Notes: generated by a model not told the origin, from the letters alone. DNA of 64,000 bases from Pseudomonas sp. ANT_J12 (GCF_008370045.1 NZ_VOBN01000003.1:248001-312000), one strand, 5' to 3'. Shown: positions 1 to 8,950, numbered from the stretch's first letter. Numbers and translations: made by a program.

Positions 1-531
1 CGCTCGGGTAAGCACAAAGCCACGCCGATCCTGATGCTCACCGCCCGCAATGATGAAACCGACCGCATCCTCGGCCTGGAAATGGGCGCCGACGATTACC
101 TGACCAAACCCTTCGCCGCCCGAGAACTGCTGGCGCGGATCAACGCCGTGCTGCGCCGCACCCGCATGCTGCCACCGAACCTGCTGATCACCGAAACCGG
201 CCGCCTCCTGGGTTTTGGCCGCTGGCGCCTGGACACCAGCGCCCGCCACTTGCTCGACGAAGACGACACCATGGTCGCCCTCAGCGGCGCGGAATACCGC
301 CTGCTGCGGGTGTTCCTCGACCACCCGCAACGGGTGCTCAGCCGTGACCAGTTGCTCAACCTGACCCAGGGCCGCGATGCCGACCTGTTCGACCGCTCCA
401 TCGATTTGCTGGTGAGCCGGCTGCGCCAGCGGCTGCTGGATGACTCCCGGGAACCGACCTACATCAAGACCGTGCGCAGCGAAGGCTACGTGTTCTCCTA
501 TCCGGTGGAATTGCTCGGCGAGCCGTCATGA
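1..531 (+). CDS. OmpR-family response regulator, 5' end outside window
   Basis: The frame is open from base 1, so the gene starts before the window. What remains is the second half of a receiver domain (MLTARND, then GADDYLTKPF with the conserved switch-lysine region) and a complete OmpR/PhoB winged-helix DNA-binding domain (about residues 60-170, ending in the typical YIKTVRSEGYVF hairpin). The phosphoacceptor aspartate lies upstream and cannot be checked. No histidine kinase follows, so a partner would have to be upstream. The target is unknown; the small exported-protein gene 174 bases downstream is a possible one (inference). Confidence 0.93.
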   Translation, partial: RSGKHKATPILMLTARNDETDRILGLEMGADDYLTKPFAARELLARINAVLRRTRMLPPNLLITETGRLLGFGRWRLDTSARHLLDEDDTMVALSGAEYRLLRVFLDHPQRVLSRDQLLNLTQGRDADLFDRSIDLLVSRLRQRLLDDSREPTYIKTVRSEGYVFSYPVELLGEPS

Positions 532-704
532 AGGGCGTTTTGTATCCGTCTGTATAAGCACCCGCGCCAGATACGAATCCACCGATTTCGCGGCATTGCG
601 GCACACATCACCGATACACCCCGGCGTTTAACTGTGACCACCCGATAGCACTGACCCTCTCGGCGCTACTGACTCACTCAACTTAAACCCACGGAGAATC
701 ATCC

Positions 705-1004
705 ATGTTCAATTTCTCGAAAGTCTCGTCCCTGGCACTCGGTCTGGCACTGGTTGGCGGCCTCGGTCTGTCGAACCTGGCTTCGGCCAACACCCCAACC
801 GTGCCCCAAACCCCGACTCAGCCACTGCTGGCGGAAGGCGGTTCGGATCGGCTGCAACAGAATCGCGTAGCCGAAGGTGGTGCCGATCGTTTGCAGGAAC
901 TGCGCGAAAGGGTTGCGCTGATCAGCCCGAGCAACGCAGTGCGCGGCGGTTTGGTGGTGGCGCAAAACCGTCCGGAGTTCGGTTCGAAATATCAGCGCTA
1001 CTGA
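705..1004 (+). CDS. Small exported protein with NRPEFGSKYQR tail
   Basis: A 99-residue protein. A typical Sec signal peptide covers about residues 1-28 (a lysine, a hydrophobic core, then LASAN). The mature part has two near-identical short repeats, AEGGSDRLQ and AEGGADRLQ, and ends in NRPEFGSKYQRY. A GGAG ribosome binding site precedes the ATG. The same C-terminal 11-residue motif ends the next gene product, so the two form a small family in tandem. The function is not recognised. Location is expected in the periplasm or outside the cell. The upstream response regulator may control it (inference). Confidence 0.75.
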   Translation: MFNFSKVSSLALGLALVGGLGLSNLASANTPTVPQTPTQPLLAEGGSDRLQQNRVAEGGADRLQELRERVALISPSNAVRGGLVVAQNRPEFGSKYQRY

Positions 1005-1007
1005 TCG

Positions 1008-1029
1008 GTGGGACCAGGCCTGCTCCCAC
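1008..1029. repeat. Short REP-like hairpin, possible terminator
   Basis: GTGGGACCAGG is followed directly by CCTGCTCCCAC, an almost perfect inverted repeat (one mismatch) four bases after the stop codon of the small exported protein gene. It is a common Pseudomonas intergenic palindrome. It could protect the transcript's 3' end or end transcription, but there is no T-run. Confidence 0.7.
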
Positions 1030-1146
1030 GGGGGTGACACGCGGGATCAACGCTCTCGATATCGACTATGCCTAATGGTGTTTTTTCATCGCCACGCTCC
1101 AGCACTAGAGTGGCGACAACTTCTTCCCACTCTCTGGAGCAACATC

Positions 1147-1392
1147 ATGAAAAGCCTCATCGGTCTTACCTTCGCCCTTACCGTCCTTGGCGCCACGTCG
1201 GCTTACGCAGCACCACAAGCCGTTGCCGCCGTGAAAGTCGGCCATCCAGCCAGCCAGAACGTCAACACCGTCGGCATCGACACTGAACGCAAAGGCAGCG
1301 TCAACCTGCAACAGAACGCCGAGCAAGCCAAACTCTACGTCGCGGAAAACCGTCCTGAGTTCGGTTCGAAGTATCAGCGGATTGATGCTTGA
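1147..1392 (+). CDS. Small exported protein, paralogue of preceding gene
   Basis: An 81-residue protein starting at the ATG that follows CTCTGGAGCAACATC (a GGAG ribosome binding site). An earlier in-frame ATG at 1075 would place the signal peptide inside the protein, so it was not chosen. A signal peptide ends near AYAAP (about residue 21). The C-terminus reads ENRPEFGSKYQRIDA and shares 11 consecutive residues with the protein encoded at 705-1004; the rest is diverged. The function is unknown. Short length, a signal peptide and a conserved tail suggest a small periplasmic or secreted factor (inference). Confidence 0.72.
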   Translation: MKSLIGLTFALTVLGATSAYAAPQAVAAVKVGHPASQNVNTVGIDTERKGSVNLQQNAEQAKLYVAENRPEFGSKYQRIDA

Positions 1393-1414
1393 GTCTCGTA
1401 TAACAGGGGGCTTT

Positions 1415-1540
1415 TGTGGCGAGGGGGCTTGCCCCCGTTGGGTCGCGCAGCGGCCCCCTGCTTTTTTTCATGTGACACCGAGTTGCGTGGGTCTGCGACT
1501 GCTTCGCAGCCGAACGGGGTTAACCCCCCCCTCGCCACAA
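1415..1540. repeat. REP pair, TGTGGCGAGGGGG family
   Basis: TGTGGCGAGGGGGCTTGCCC at the left is mirrored by GGGGTTAACCCCCCCCTCGC plus CACAA at the right, with CTGCTTCGCAGCCGAACGGGG inside. The two halves can form one long cruciform between convergent genes and probably act as the shared transcript end. Related copies lie at 27145-27302 and 42133-42225. Confidence 0.85.
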
Positions 1541-1564
1541 GTACTCATTTATTTCAGAACTCTC

Positions 1565-3010
1565 TTATGAGAGTTTTTTTGTGTCTTCCGCCAGCCGCAT
1601 TGCCAACGCCTTCGCCTGGCTCGCCACATCCGTCACCGCCGTGCTCTCCCACCACATGCCCCGCAACGGCGGGCCCATGGCAAACAGCCGTTGGGCGACT
1701 TGCCCGTCGGCATCGAGCACCGCACCATCCACCGCCGCCGCAATCCCCAGCGCCAACGGTCCCGGTTTGATCAGCCCACGCGCCAGCAACTGCTGCGGTA
1801 ACGGACGCGCGACTCGCCGCCAGTCGTATTCGATGCCACTGGAGTTGATCAGCGCCGCGCCGCTGACCACCACGGTTTCCGCTTCGCCACGGCGCCGAAT
1901 GCGAATCCTCACTTCAGTGTTCAGCGAAGGTTCCAGCCCCTTGAACGAGGCCGCCTGAATCCGCAACCGCCCTTCCCCGTGCAGCCGTTCCACCAGTTCC
2001 GCGCTCAACGGCGGCGAGCGATGGTGATGACTTTCCCACCACGGCCGCACATGCCGCACAAACTGCCGACGTTGCGCGTCCGTCGCCTGATTCCATAACC
2101 GGCCGATATGCGCCCGCACCGTGTCGAGCGGCGATTGCCAGTCGATGCCTTGGGCGATAGCGTCCCGGCAATGCCGGCGCAACTCGCGCACCAACTGGCG
2201 CGGGGTTCGAATGCTGTGATCCTCGGCCAGAAAATCCACCCACGCCGGCGGCTGACGCCGGACATGCGGCAGCAGCCCATGCCGGGAAAACACTTCGATC
2301 GGCCCGCGATGCCCGGCCTGTTCCAGGGACACCACCGCATCGACCATGGTCAGGCCCGAGCCGATGATCAGCACCGTGGATTGCGGATCGAGTTGCCGCA
2401 TAGCCGCCACATCCCATGGGTCCAGCGCTGCCGCGTTCAAACCGCTGGATTCGGTCTGCGGCGTGCGTGCCGCAGGGAACATCCCCGTGGCCAGCACCGC
2501 AAACGCGCCCTGCAAGCGTTGACCGTCGCTCAAGGTCAGTCGCACGGAATCATCGATGGTTTGCAGATCCACCACCTCCGCCCGTACATGCTCAACCGAA
2601 GAACCGTTCACCGCCCCCACCGCTTGTGCTTCCGCCAACCGCTGCTGCACGTACAAGCCGAAAAGCCCTCGCGGCGGGAACAACTCGCTGATCGGCACAT
2701 GCTGCTGGTCCGACTCCGGCCAGCCACCGGCGGCGATGTAGTCGGTCAGCCATTGGGTCAGATCTTCGGCGTTGTCCGGGTCGACGCTCATCCGCGCCGC
2801 GTTACCGTTCAACGTGTGGCCCAACTCGACCGCGCTGTACGCCTCGCCCCGGCCCAGTTCCGCGCGGGGTTCGATCACCAGCAACGACCGCTGGCCGGGC
2901 AAACGCAATAACTGCGCCGCCAACATTGCGCCGCTGAGCCCGCCGCCAATGATCAGGATGTCTGCATGGCGGATGGCGTCGGTCGCCTGTCCGCTGGGGG
3001 TTTGGTTCAT
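1565..3010 (-). CDS. FAD/NAD(P)-binding oxidoreductase (PF13454-like)
   Basis: A 481-residue protein. An N-terminal Rossmann dinucleotide-binding motif, ILIIGGGLSGAMLAAQLL (about residues 19-36), is followed by a long FAD-NAD(P)-binding region of the kind found in HpnW/SidA-like proteins. A second dinucleotide motif, VLIIGSGLTMVDAVVSL, lies near residue 215. It is the last gene of the operon that begins at 11995, 13 bases after the livF-like gene. It may supply reduced flavin or carry out an oxidation on the imported compound (inference). The substrate is not known and no closer family name can be supported. Confidence 0.8.
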   Translation of the reverse strand: MNQTPSGQATDAIRHADILIIGGGLSGAMLAAQLLRLPGQRSLLVIEPRAELGRGEAYSAVELGHTLNGNAARMSVDPDNAEDLTQWLTDYIAAGGWPESDQQHVPISELFPPRGLFGLYVQQRLAEAQAVGAVNGSSVEHVRAEVVDLQTIDDSVRLTLSDGQRLQGAFAVLATGMFPAARTPQTESSGLNAAALDPWDVAAMRQLDPQSTVLIIGSGLTMVDAVVSLEQAGHRGPIEVFSRHGLLPHVRRQPPAWVDFLAEDHSIRTPRQLVRELRRHCRDAIAQGIDWQSPLDTVRAHIGRLWNQATDAQRRQFVRHVRPWWESHHHRSPPLSAELVERLHGEGRLRIQAASFKGLEPSLNTEVRIRIRRRGEAETVVVSGAALINSSGIEYDWRRVARPLPQQLLARGLIKPGPLALGIAAAVDGAVLDADGQVAQRLFAMGPPLRGMWWESTAVTDVASQAKALAMRLAEDTKKLS

Positions 3011-3023
3011 CGCATTCTCACGG

Positions 3024-3791
3024 TCAGTGTTTGCCTAAATAGAAATCGTGCAAATCGCCCCGAGCCAGCAGCTCTTCAGCGCTGCCGGACAACACCACCC
3101 GCCCCGTGTCGAGCACATAAGCCTGGGACGCGTACTTGAGCGCCACATTAATGTTTTGCTCGGCAATCAGGAAGCTCACCTGCTCGTCGCGATTGAGCTG
3201 GGCGACGATCTCGAAAATCTCCTGGACGATAATAGGCGCCAAACCCATGGAAGGTTCATCAAGCAGTACCAAAGTAGGACGCGTCATCAGCGCCCGACCG
3301 ATGGCGACCATCTGCTGCTCGCCACCGGAGGTCAACCCGGCCTGGGTCTTGCGCTTGGTTTTCAGGCGCGGAAACCAGGCGTAGATGCGCTCCAGGTCCC
3401 GGGCCATGTCCTGGCGGCTCAAACGCCGGACAAACCCTCCGCTGCGCAGGTTGTCCTCCACCGTCAGTTGCGCGAACACGTGCCGGCCCTCCAACACATG
3501 GACCATGCCCTGGCGCACCCGGACGCTCGGATCAACCCCGTCCAGATCGCGCCCGAAAAACGCGATGCTGCCGCGACTGACTTGCGCCCGCTCGGCCCGC
3601 ACCAGCCCGGAAATCGCCTTGAGCGTGGTGCTTTTACCGGCGCCGTTGGCCCCGAGCAACGCGACGATGCCGCCCTTGGGCACCGCCAGCGAGACCCCGG
3701 CCACCGCCAGGATCGTGCCGTCGTAGATCACTTCGATGTCTTTGACCTGCAACAGGTCATGGGCGGCGATGTCGCTGGCGGCGTGGCTCAT
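3024..3791 (-). CDS. ABC importer ATPase, LivF type
   Basis: A 255-residue ATPase of the branched-chain amino acid (HAAT) class. It shows Walker A GANGAGKST (about residue 48), signature LTSGGEQQMVAIGRALM, Walker B LVLLDEPSMGLAP and a switch histidine region ending FLIAEQNINVALK. It pairs with the LivG-like ATPase at 7096-7872 on the cytoplasmic face. It lies 3 bases after the binding-protein gene. LivF-type sequence does not fix the substrate; the oxidoreductase neighbours argue against plain amino acid uptake. Confidence 0.93.
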   Translation of the reverse strand: MSHAASDIAAHDLLQVKDIEVIYDGTILAVAGVSLAVPKGGIVALLGANGAGKSTTLKAISGLVRAERAQVSRGSIAFFGRDLDGVDPSVRVRQGMVHVLEGRHVFAQLTVEDNLRSGGFVRRLSRQDMARDLERIYAWFPRLKTKRKTQAGLTSGGEQQMVAIGRALMTRPTLVLLDEPSMGLAPIIVQEIFEIVAQLNRDEQVSFLIAEQNINVALKYASQAYVLDTGRVVLSGSAEELLARGDLHDFYLGKH

Positions 3792-3794
3792 GGC

Positions 3795-5135
3795 TTATTC
3801 ATCCCCGGTGCAGGTGCGTGGCGTCAGGCCTTTTTCCTTGGCGAACGCTGCGGATTTTTCATCGATCAACGGCCGCAACAACGCGCGATCAGCCGCAATC
3901 CAGTCGCTGATCAGCGTCCAGTTGGCGCCATCCCACTGCTGCACCCGCGCCGAACCGCCGCCCTCGTGATCCTTGCAGGACAACTTGAGGTTCTGCATCA
4001 GCCCGAAGTAGCCCATGTCCTTGAGCCGCGCATCGTCGATGTTCAAGTGCTCGAGGCCCCAGCGCCCTTCCTCGCCATTCAGCGGGCGCTTGCCGAATTT
4101 GCCTTGGGCGGTGCGGATCGCTTCGACCATCACCGCCGCGTTCACCAGCCCGGAGTTGTAGTAGACGCTGCCGAAATTCTTCAGGTCCTTGAGGTCGCTC
4201 TTGCCCTTGTCGAGGATGTATTGCTTGAGCCGTTTGTGGATCTCGAAATCGGTGCCGGCCGGGTATGGCGTCAGCGCCAGATAACCTTTGGCGGCGGCGC
4301 CTGCGGGCAATACGTCTTCGCTGGAACTGGCCCAGATGTCGCCGACGATATGGTCCACCGGGAAGCCGAAACGGGCAGCGGTCTTGACCGCCACTGGCGT
4401 GGAAACGCCCCAGGTGCGCAGGAACACCCAATCCGGGTTGACCTGGCGAATCTGCCGCCATTGCGACGACTGTTCGTTGCCCGGGTCCGCGACCGGAATC
4501 TGGATGTTCTCGAAGCCGTACTTCTCGGCCAACAGTTTCAGCGGCCCCAGGGTTTCGCGCCCGTAAGCCGAGTCGTGGTAGACCGTGGCAATCTTCTTGC
4601 CCTTGAGTTTGTCGAAGCCGCCCTCGCGCTGGGCGATGTAGTTGATCAGGCTGGAGGCCTCGCTGTAGAAGGTCAGCATCACCGGGAAGTTGTAGGGGAA
4701 CACCGTGCCGTCGGTGGCTTCGGTGCGACCGTAGCCGAGGGTGATCAGCGGGATCTTGTCGACCTCGGCCCGCTCGCTCAGGGCATACGCCGCCGGGGCG
4801 CCGTTGGGGGAATAGATCGCCACCGGCGCGCCGTCCAGGCCGTTCTTGAAGCGCTCATAGCACTCGATGCCCTTCTCCGCCGTCCACTCGGTCTCGCATT
4901 CCTGCCAGACCAGTTTCACGCCATTGATCCCGCCTTCCACCTCGTTGATGTAGTTCAGGTAATCGAGCATCCCGGCCCACACCTGCACGCCGCTGGAGGC
5001 GTAGGCGCCGACGCGGTAGGTGGCCAACGGGAAGAATTGCTGGTCCGGCGAGGCCTGGGCCAGCGGCACCGTACTGCTGAACACCGCCAGTGTCAGGGCC
5101 GCGCCGAGCAAGGAACGTTTCAAGGATGTACGCAT
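3795..5135 (-). CDS. ABC importer periplasmic binding protein, LivK-like
   Basis: A 446-residue protein with a signal peptide (about residues 1-28, cut near AQASPDQQ), longer than classic LivK (about 370 residues). The mature part reads FPLATYRVGAYASSGVQVW and later VYHDSAYGRETLGPLKLLAEKYG, the peripla_BP_6 (type I periplasmic fold) pattern. Being encoded among livH/M/G/F-type genes makes it the substrate receptor of this importer. The ligand cannot be read from sequence; operon context suggests a compound later oxidised by flavin monooxygenases (inference). Confidence 0.88.
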   Translation of the reverse strand: MRTSLKRSLLGAALTLAVFSSTVPLAQASPDQQFFPLATYRVGAYASSGVQVWAGMLDYLNYINEVEGGINGVKLVWQECETEWTAEKGIECYERFKNGLDGAPVAIYSPNGAPAAYALSERAEVDKIPLITLGYGRTEATDGTVFPYNFPVMLTFYSEASSLINYIAQREGGFDKLKGKKIATVYHDSAYGRETLGPLKLLAEKYGFENIQIPVADPGNEQSSQWRQIRQVNPDWVFLRTWGVSTPVAVKTAARFGFPVDHIVGDIWASSSEDVLPAGAAAKGYLALTPYPAGTDFEIHKRLKQYILDKGKSDLKDLKNFGSVYYNSGLVNAAVMVEAIRTAQGKFGKRPLNGEEGRWGLEHLNIDDARLKDMGYFGLMQNLKLSCKDHEGGGSARVQQWDGANWTLISDWIAADRALLRPLIDEKSAAFAKEKGLTPRTCTGDE

Positions 5136-5160
5136 GTTGTCTCTCTAATCAGTCAGGAAT

Positions 5161-6210
5161 TCAGAAGCGCAGCGGCCAGTGGCGCAGCCGTTCACGAAGG
5201 TTACCCAGCAGGCGGATCAAGCCCTCCGGTTCCTTGATCAGGAACAGAATGATCAGCACGCCGAAGATGATTTTTTGCAGGTTCTGCAGTTGCCCGGCAT
5301 CCACCGAACCACCAAACAACGCTTGCCCGGCGTGACTGAGCAGGATCGGCAGCAGGCTGATAAACGCCGCGCCGACGAAGTTGCCGGCGATGCTGCCCAT
5401 GCCGCCGATAATGATGATGAACAGGATCTGGAACGAGCGATTGATATCGAAGCTGCTGGCGCTGGCGGTGCCCAGATACGCGAAGGCCCACAGCGCCCCG
5501 GCGATGCCGAGGTAGAACGAGCTGACGGCGAACGCCAGGTGTTTGTAGCGCACCACCGGGATGCCGATTACCGCAGCGGCGGTGTCCATGTCGCGGATCG
5601 CCATCCAGTTGCGGCCGATCTGGCTTTTCACCAGGTTCACCGCGACCCAGGTCAACAGCAGCACGGTGGTCAGGGTCAGCCAGTAACGGCCGACCGGCGT
5701 GTTCAGGTCATGGCCGAACAGCGCCAGTTTCGGCGCGGAAATCGTCCCGGATGAGCCGTAGTTGTAGAACCAGGGGAATTTGACGAACAGCCATTCGAGG
5801 AAGAACTGCGCGGCCAACGTGGTGACCATCAGGTAAAAACCTTTGATCCGCGAACTCGGCAAACCAAAGACAAACCCCACCACAGCGCTGATCAAGCCGC
5901 CGCCGAGCAGCGCCACCGGCAAACCCAATTCAGGCAAGCGCAGCAAAAATCCATAGGTGGCAAACGCGCCGACCGCCATAAACCCGGCCGCGCCGACCGA
6001 GGTCTGGCCGGTATAACCGGTGAGCAAATTGAGACCGAGCCCGGCCAGGGACAGCACCAGGAAAGGGATCAGGATTGCGTTCAGCCAATAGTCGTTACCG
6101 GTCAGTGGCACGATGACAAACGCGATCAATAACAGGCCGAGCAAGCCGAATGGCACACGACGCTGGACCAGCACCGACGGCGCGGTTTCACGGGCAAGGG
6201 ATATCGACAT
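5161..6210 (-). CDS. ABC importer permease, LivM type
   Basis: A 349-residue membrane protein with about nine hydrophobic segments, including AGLGLNLLTGYTGQTSVGAAG, the LivM hallmark. The start at 6210 (MSISLARETAPS) was chosen because the longer open frame to 6318 reads as low-complexity Ser/Pro sequence overlapping the livH-like gene. With this start only 4 bases separate it from that gene's stop. It forms the translocation pore with the LivH-like protein. Confidence 0.9.
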   Translation of the reverse strand: MSISLARETAPSVLVQRRVPFGLLGLLLIAFVIVPLTGNDYWLNAILIPFLVLSLAGLGLNLLTGYTGQTSVGAAGFMAVGAFATYGFLLRLPELGLPVALLGGGLISAVVGFVFGLPSSRIKGFYLMVTTLAAQFFLEWLFVKFPWFYNYGSSGTISAPKLALFGHDLNTPVGRYWLTLTTVLLLTWVAVNLVKSQIGRNWMAIRDMDTAAAVIGIPVVRYKHLAFAVSSFYLGIAGALWAFAYLGTASASSFDINRSFQILFIIIIGGMGSIAGNFVGAAFISLLPILLSHAGQALFGGSVDAGQLQNLQKIIFGVLIILFLIKEPEGLIRLLGNLRERLRHWPLRF

Positions 6211-6214
6211 GGGT

Positions 6215-7096
6215 TCAGACTCGCTCGATGGCGCGCTCGCCGAACAGGCCGGCGGGACGGATGTAGAGGAAGGCCAGGGCCAGGACGTAAGCGAACCACG
6301 GGGTGATGCCGCCGCCAATCAAGGGGCCGATGTAGACCTCGGCGAGGTTCTCCGCCGCACCGACGATCAACCCGCCGACAATCGCCCCGCCAATCGAGGT
6401 GAAGCCGCCGATGATCAGCACCGGCAAGGCCTTGAGCACCACCAGCGACAGGGAAAACTGCACCCCTTGCCGCGCGCCCCAGAGCAGCCCGGCGACGAGC
6501 CCGACCACCCCGGCCACGGCCCAGACGATCTGCCAGATACGGTTGAGGTTGATGCCGATCGACAACGCGGCGGTGGTGTCATCCGCCACGGCGCGCAGTG
6601 ACACGCCGATCCGGGTCTTGTTGAACAGCAGCGCCAGCACCGTCACCAGCACGATGGCCGCAGCGGCGGCGATCAGGTCGAACTGGCTGACCATCATCCC
6701 GCCGATGAAAATCGGTACGTCGTCGATGCCCAGGTCCAGCGCCCGCACCTGCGAGCCCATCAAGCCCTGGGCCAGGCCTTCGATGATGAACGACAGCCCC
6801 AGCGTGGCCATGAACAAGGTGATTTGCGAACGGTTGACCAAGGGCCGCAGCACCAGCCGTTCGATCAACAGCGCGCCGATGATCATCACCAGCACCGTCA
6901 ACAACAGCGCCAACGCAAATGGCACCCCTTGGTCATGCAGGCTGACAAAGGTCAGCGCGGCGAACAGCAGCATCGAGCCCTGGGCAAAATTGAACACGCC
7001 GCTGGCCTTGTAGATCAGCACAAAACCAATGGCGACCAGGGAATACATGGTGCCGGCGAGCAAGCCGCCGAGCAGGGTTTCGAAGAAGAACGTCAT
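6215..7096 (-). CDS. ABC importer permease, LivH type
   Basis: A 293-residue inner-membrane permease. It begins with FFFETLLGGLLAGTMYSLVA and contains IGFVLIYKASGVFNFAQGSM, the LivH family signature. The start codon overlaps the stop codon of the LivG-like gene by one base, a sign of translational coupling. It works with the LivM-like permease as the membrane channel of this HAAT importer. Confidence 0.92.
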   Translation of the reverse strand: MTFFFETLLGGLLAGTMYSLVAIGFVLIYKASGVFNFAQGSMLLFAALTFVSLHDQGVPFALALLLTVLVMIIGALLIERLVLRPLVNRSQITLFMATLGLSFIIEGLAQGLMGSQVRALDLGIDDVPIFIGGMMVSQFDLIAAAAAIVLVTVLALLFNKTRIGVSLRAVADDTTAALSIGINLNRIWQIVWAVAGVVGLVAGLLWGARQGVQFSLSLVVLKALPVLIIGGFTSIGGAIVGGLIVGAAENLAEVYIGPLIGGGITPWFAYVLALAFLYIRPAGLFGERAIERV

Positions 7097-7872
7097 CAGT
7101 GCACCACCCCCAGATACGCCGCGATCACGTCGGGATCGGCCTGCACTTGCGCGGGCGTGCCGTCGCCGACCTTGCGTCCGTAATCCAGCACCACGACATG
7201 GTCGGACAGGCCCATGACCACACTCATGTCGTGCTCGATCAACACCACCGTGGTGCCGAGGTCGCGGTTGATGTCGGCGATGAAACGGGACATTTCCTGC
7301 TTCTCTTCGGCGTTCATACCGGCCATGGGTTCGTCGAGCAGCAACAGGCGCGGGCCGGCAATCAAGGCGCGGCCCAGTTCCACACGCTTTTGCAGGCCAT
7401 AGGACAGATTGCCCACCGGCACATCGCGGTGGGCCTGCAGTTCCAGAAATTCGAGAATGCCCTGGGCTTGTTGGCGGAAGTCCTGCGCCTCTCGCCGGGC
7501 GCGGGGCAAGTTCAGGGCTTGTTCGATGAAGCTGCTGCGCAGGTGCCGGGACAGGCCGGTGAGGATGTTGTCGATCACGCTCATTTTCTTGAACAGCGCG
7601 TTGTTCTGGAACGTGCGCCCGATGCCCCGGCGGGCGGCGGTCAGCGGGGCGATTCGTTTGAAGGGCTGTTGCTCGAAAACAATCGAACCGGCATCGAACG
7701 GGTACACGCCGTTCAATACGTTCAGCAACGAGCTCTTGCCGGCGCCGTTGGGGCCGATCAGCGCGCAGATCTCGCCCCGGCGTACGTCGAAGGACAACTC
7801 GTTGATCGCCTTCACGCCTTTGAACGACAGGGAAATACCGCTGACTTGCAGGATGGAATCGGTCGAGCTCAT
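7096..7872 (-). CDS. ABC importer ATPase, LivG type
   Basis: A 258-residue ATPase with Walker A GPNGAGKSS, the LivG-typical GIGRTFQN, signature LSYGLQKRVELGRAL, Walker B LLLLDEPMAGMN and the C-terminal LivG segment VLDYGRKVGDGTPAQVQADP. It overlaps the acyl-CoA-synthetase-like gene upstream by 4 bases (ATGA). It energises uptake together with the LivF-like subunit. Confidence 0.93.
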   Translation of the reverse strand: MSSTDSILQVSGISLSFKGVKAINELSFDVRRGEICALIGPNGAGKSSLLNVLNGVYPFDAGSIVFEQQPFKRIAPLTAARRGIGRTFQNNALFKKMSVIDNILTGLSRHLRSSFIEQALNLPRARREAQDFRQQAQGILEFLELQAHRDVPVGNLSYGLQKRVELGRALIAGPRLLLLDEPMAGMNAEEKQEMSRFIADINRDLGTTVVLIEHDMSVVMGLSDHVVVLDYGRKVGDGTPAQVQADPDVIAAYLGVVH

Positions 7873-8774
7873 GCGATATCCCGTTTGAATTCGGCGAGCC
7901 AGGTCGGCGCGGATGGGGCGTCGGGGCTGCGGGTGGCTTGCCAGATGAAATGCAGGTTGTGAAAGCCCAGCAGCCGGCGAACGCGGTTTTTGATCAGGCG
8001 TTGCAGCGGTTTTTCCGGGTGGGCGATGGCCCAGTCGCAGAGGCGTCGGCGCCAGGTGTTTGGTGGGGCCAGACGGCTTTCGATTTCATCGGCCAGGCGT
8101 TGCAGGCGTTCGGCGGACAGCAGCAACCCGGACGGCGCCACTTCCCGTCGATCGCGGCTGGCGCTGCCGGGGCTTTCCGGGAAGGCCAGGGCTTGGCCGC
8201 TGGCCAGCCATTGATCCAGCACCACCGTCAGGCCGTCTTGCCATTCGGTGCCCTCTTCACTCCAGAGCTGGGCGCCGGAGAGGCTGAGGCGCAGGCGTTG
8301 CGGCGGTTCCACCGGGCCGAGCAGTTCGGCGAAATTCAACAGGGATTGGCCGTGGTTGAGCCACAGTTGTCGGGTTTGTCGTCCTTGAATAAAGGCGTGG
8401 GTGGGACGGCTGCGCCACAGCGCTTTGTGCAGTGACTCGGGGTCGAGGGTGTCGGGCAGCGTCAGCACTTCGCCGCCGACATGCCGGGCAGCCAGCGCCA
8501 GCAGCAACAGATCCGGCTCGAAAGCACCGCTCAGGGCCAGTCGCGAGTCCTCGGTAAAGCCTTGCTGGCGCAAGCCATCGGCCAGGCGCTCGACATCGCG
8601 CAACGCATCGATCCAGCGCCAGACAAACCACTGGCCGTGGCGCTTGTGGCGCAACGCGGTTTGCAACGGACTGACCTGGCCCCAGTGGCGCAACTGCTCC
8701 AGGGCCTGGGGCGCCTTGACCTGCCATTCGGCGCTGTCCGCGGTGGGCGGACGCTTGAGTTCGTGCACGCTCAT
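7869..8774 (-). CDS. Acyl-CoA-synthetase-like protein lacking the ATP loop
   Basis: A 301-residue protein. Residues about 30-110 (ALRHKRHGQWFVWRW, then LADGLRQQG and LLLLALAARHVGGEVLTL) resemble the N-terminal part of long-chain AMP-dependent acyl-CoA synthetases. The end (RLIKNRVRRLLGFHNLHFI) resembles the segment that in those enzymes precedes a GAAPL motif. The TSGTTGxPKG phosphate loop is absent, and so is the whole C-terminal domain. Family members are commonly over 550 residues. A strong AGGAGG precedes the ATG and the frame is intact, so this looks like a kept, shortened protein rather than recent decay. Ligase activity is unlikely; its role is unknown. Confidence 0.65.
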   Translation of the reverse strand: MSVHELKRPPTADSAEWQVKAPQALEQLRHWGQVSPLQTALRHKRHGQWFVWRWIDALRDVERLADGLRQQGFTEDSRLALSGAFEPDLLLLALAARHVGGEVLTLPDTLDPESLHKALWRSRPTHAFIQGRQTRQLWLNHGQSLLNFAELLGPVEPPQRLRLSLSGAQLWSEEGTEWQDGLTVVLDQWLASGQALAFPESPGSASRDRREVAPSGLLLSAERLQRLADEIESRLAPPNTWRRRLCDWAIAHPEKPLQRLIKNRVRRLLGFHNLHFIWQATRSPDAPSAPTWLAEFKRDIA

Positions 8775-8835
8775 GGGGTGACCTCCTGTTCATGGGCAAA
8801 AGCGTGCGGTGATCCGCTGGGCTGGCTCTTCATTT

Positions 8836-8949
8836 GATCGTTCCCACGCTCTGCGTGGGAATGCCGCCATGGACGCTCTGCGTCCGTTGTTGGAGCTGGG
8901 GACGCGGAGCGTCCCGGGATGCATGCCCACGGGTCGCGTGGGAACGATC
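8836..8949. repeat. GATCGTTCCCACGC REP pair
   Basis: GATCGTTCCCACGCTCTGCG at the left and its inverse CGCGTGGGAACGATC at the right enclose inner palindromes GACGCTCTGCGTC and GACGCGGAGCGTC. It lies between the monooxygenase gene and the synthetase-like gene of the same operon and may change the expression ratio across the operon. Related copies: 34722-34827, 34961-34991 and 62236-62350. Confidence 0.85.
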
Positions 8950-8950
8950 A

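Noticed and set aside
1075..1146. Upstream ATG of the second small exported protein
   Set aside because: It would bury the signal peptide, and the ATG at 1147 has a proper ribosome site.
3048..5237. 729-codon open frame on the plus strand
   Set aside because: It is antisense to the livF- and livK-like genes, which have clear family motifs. Its sequence lacks domains and shows the His/Arg/Gln-rich bias of high-GC shadow frames.
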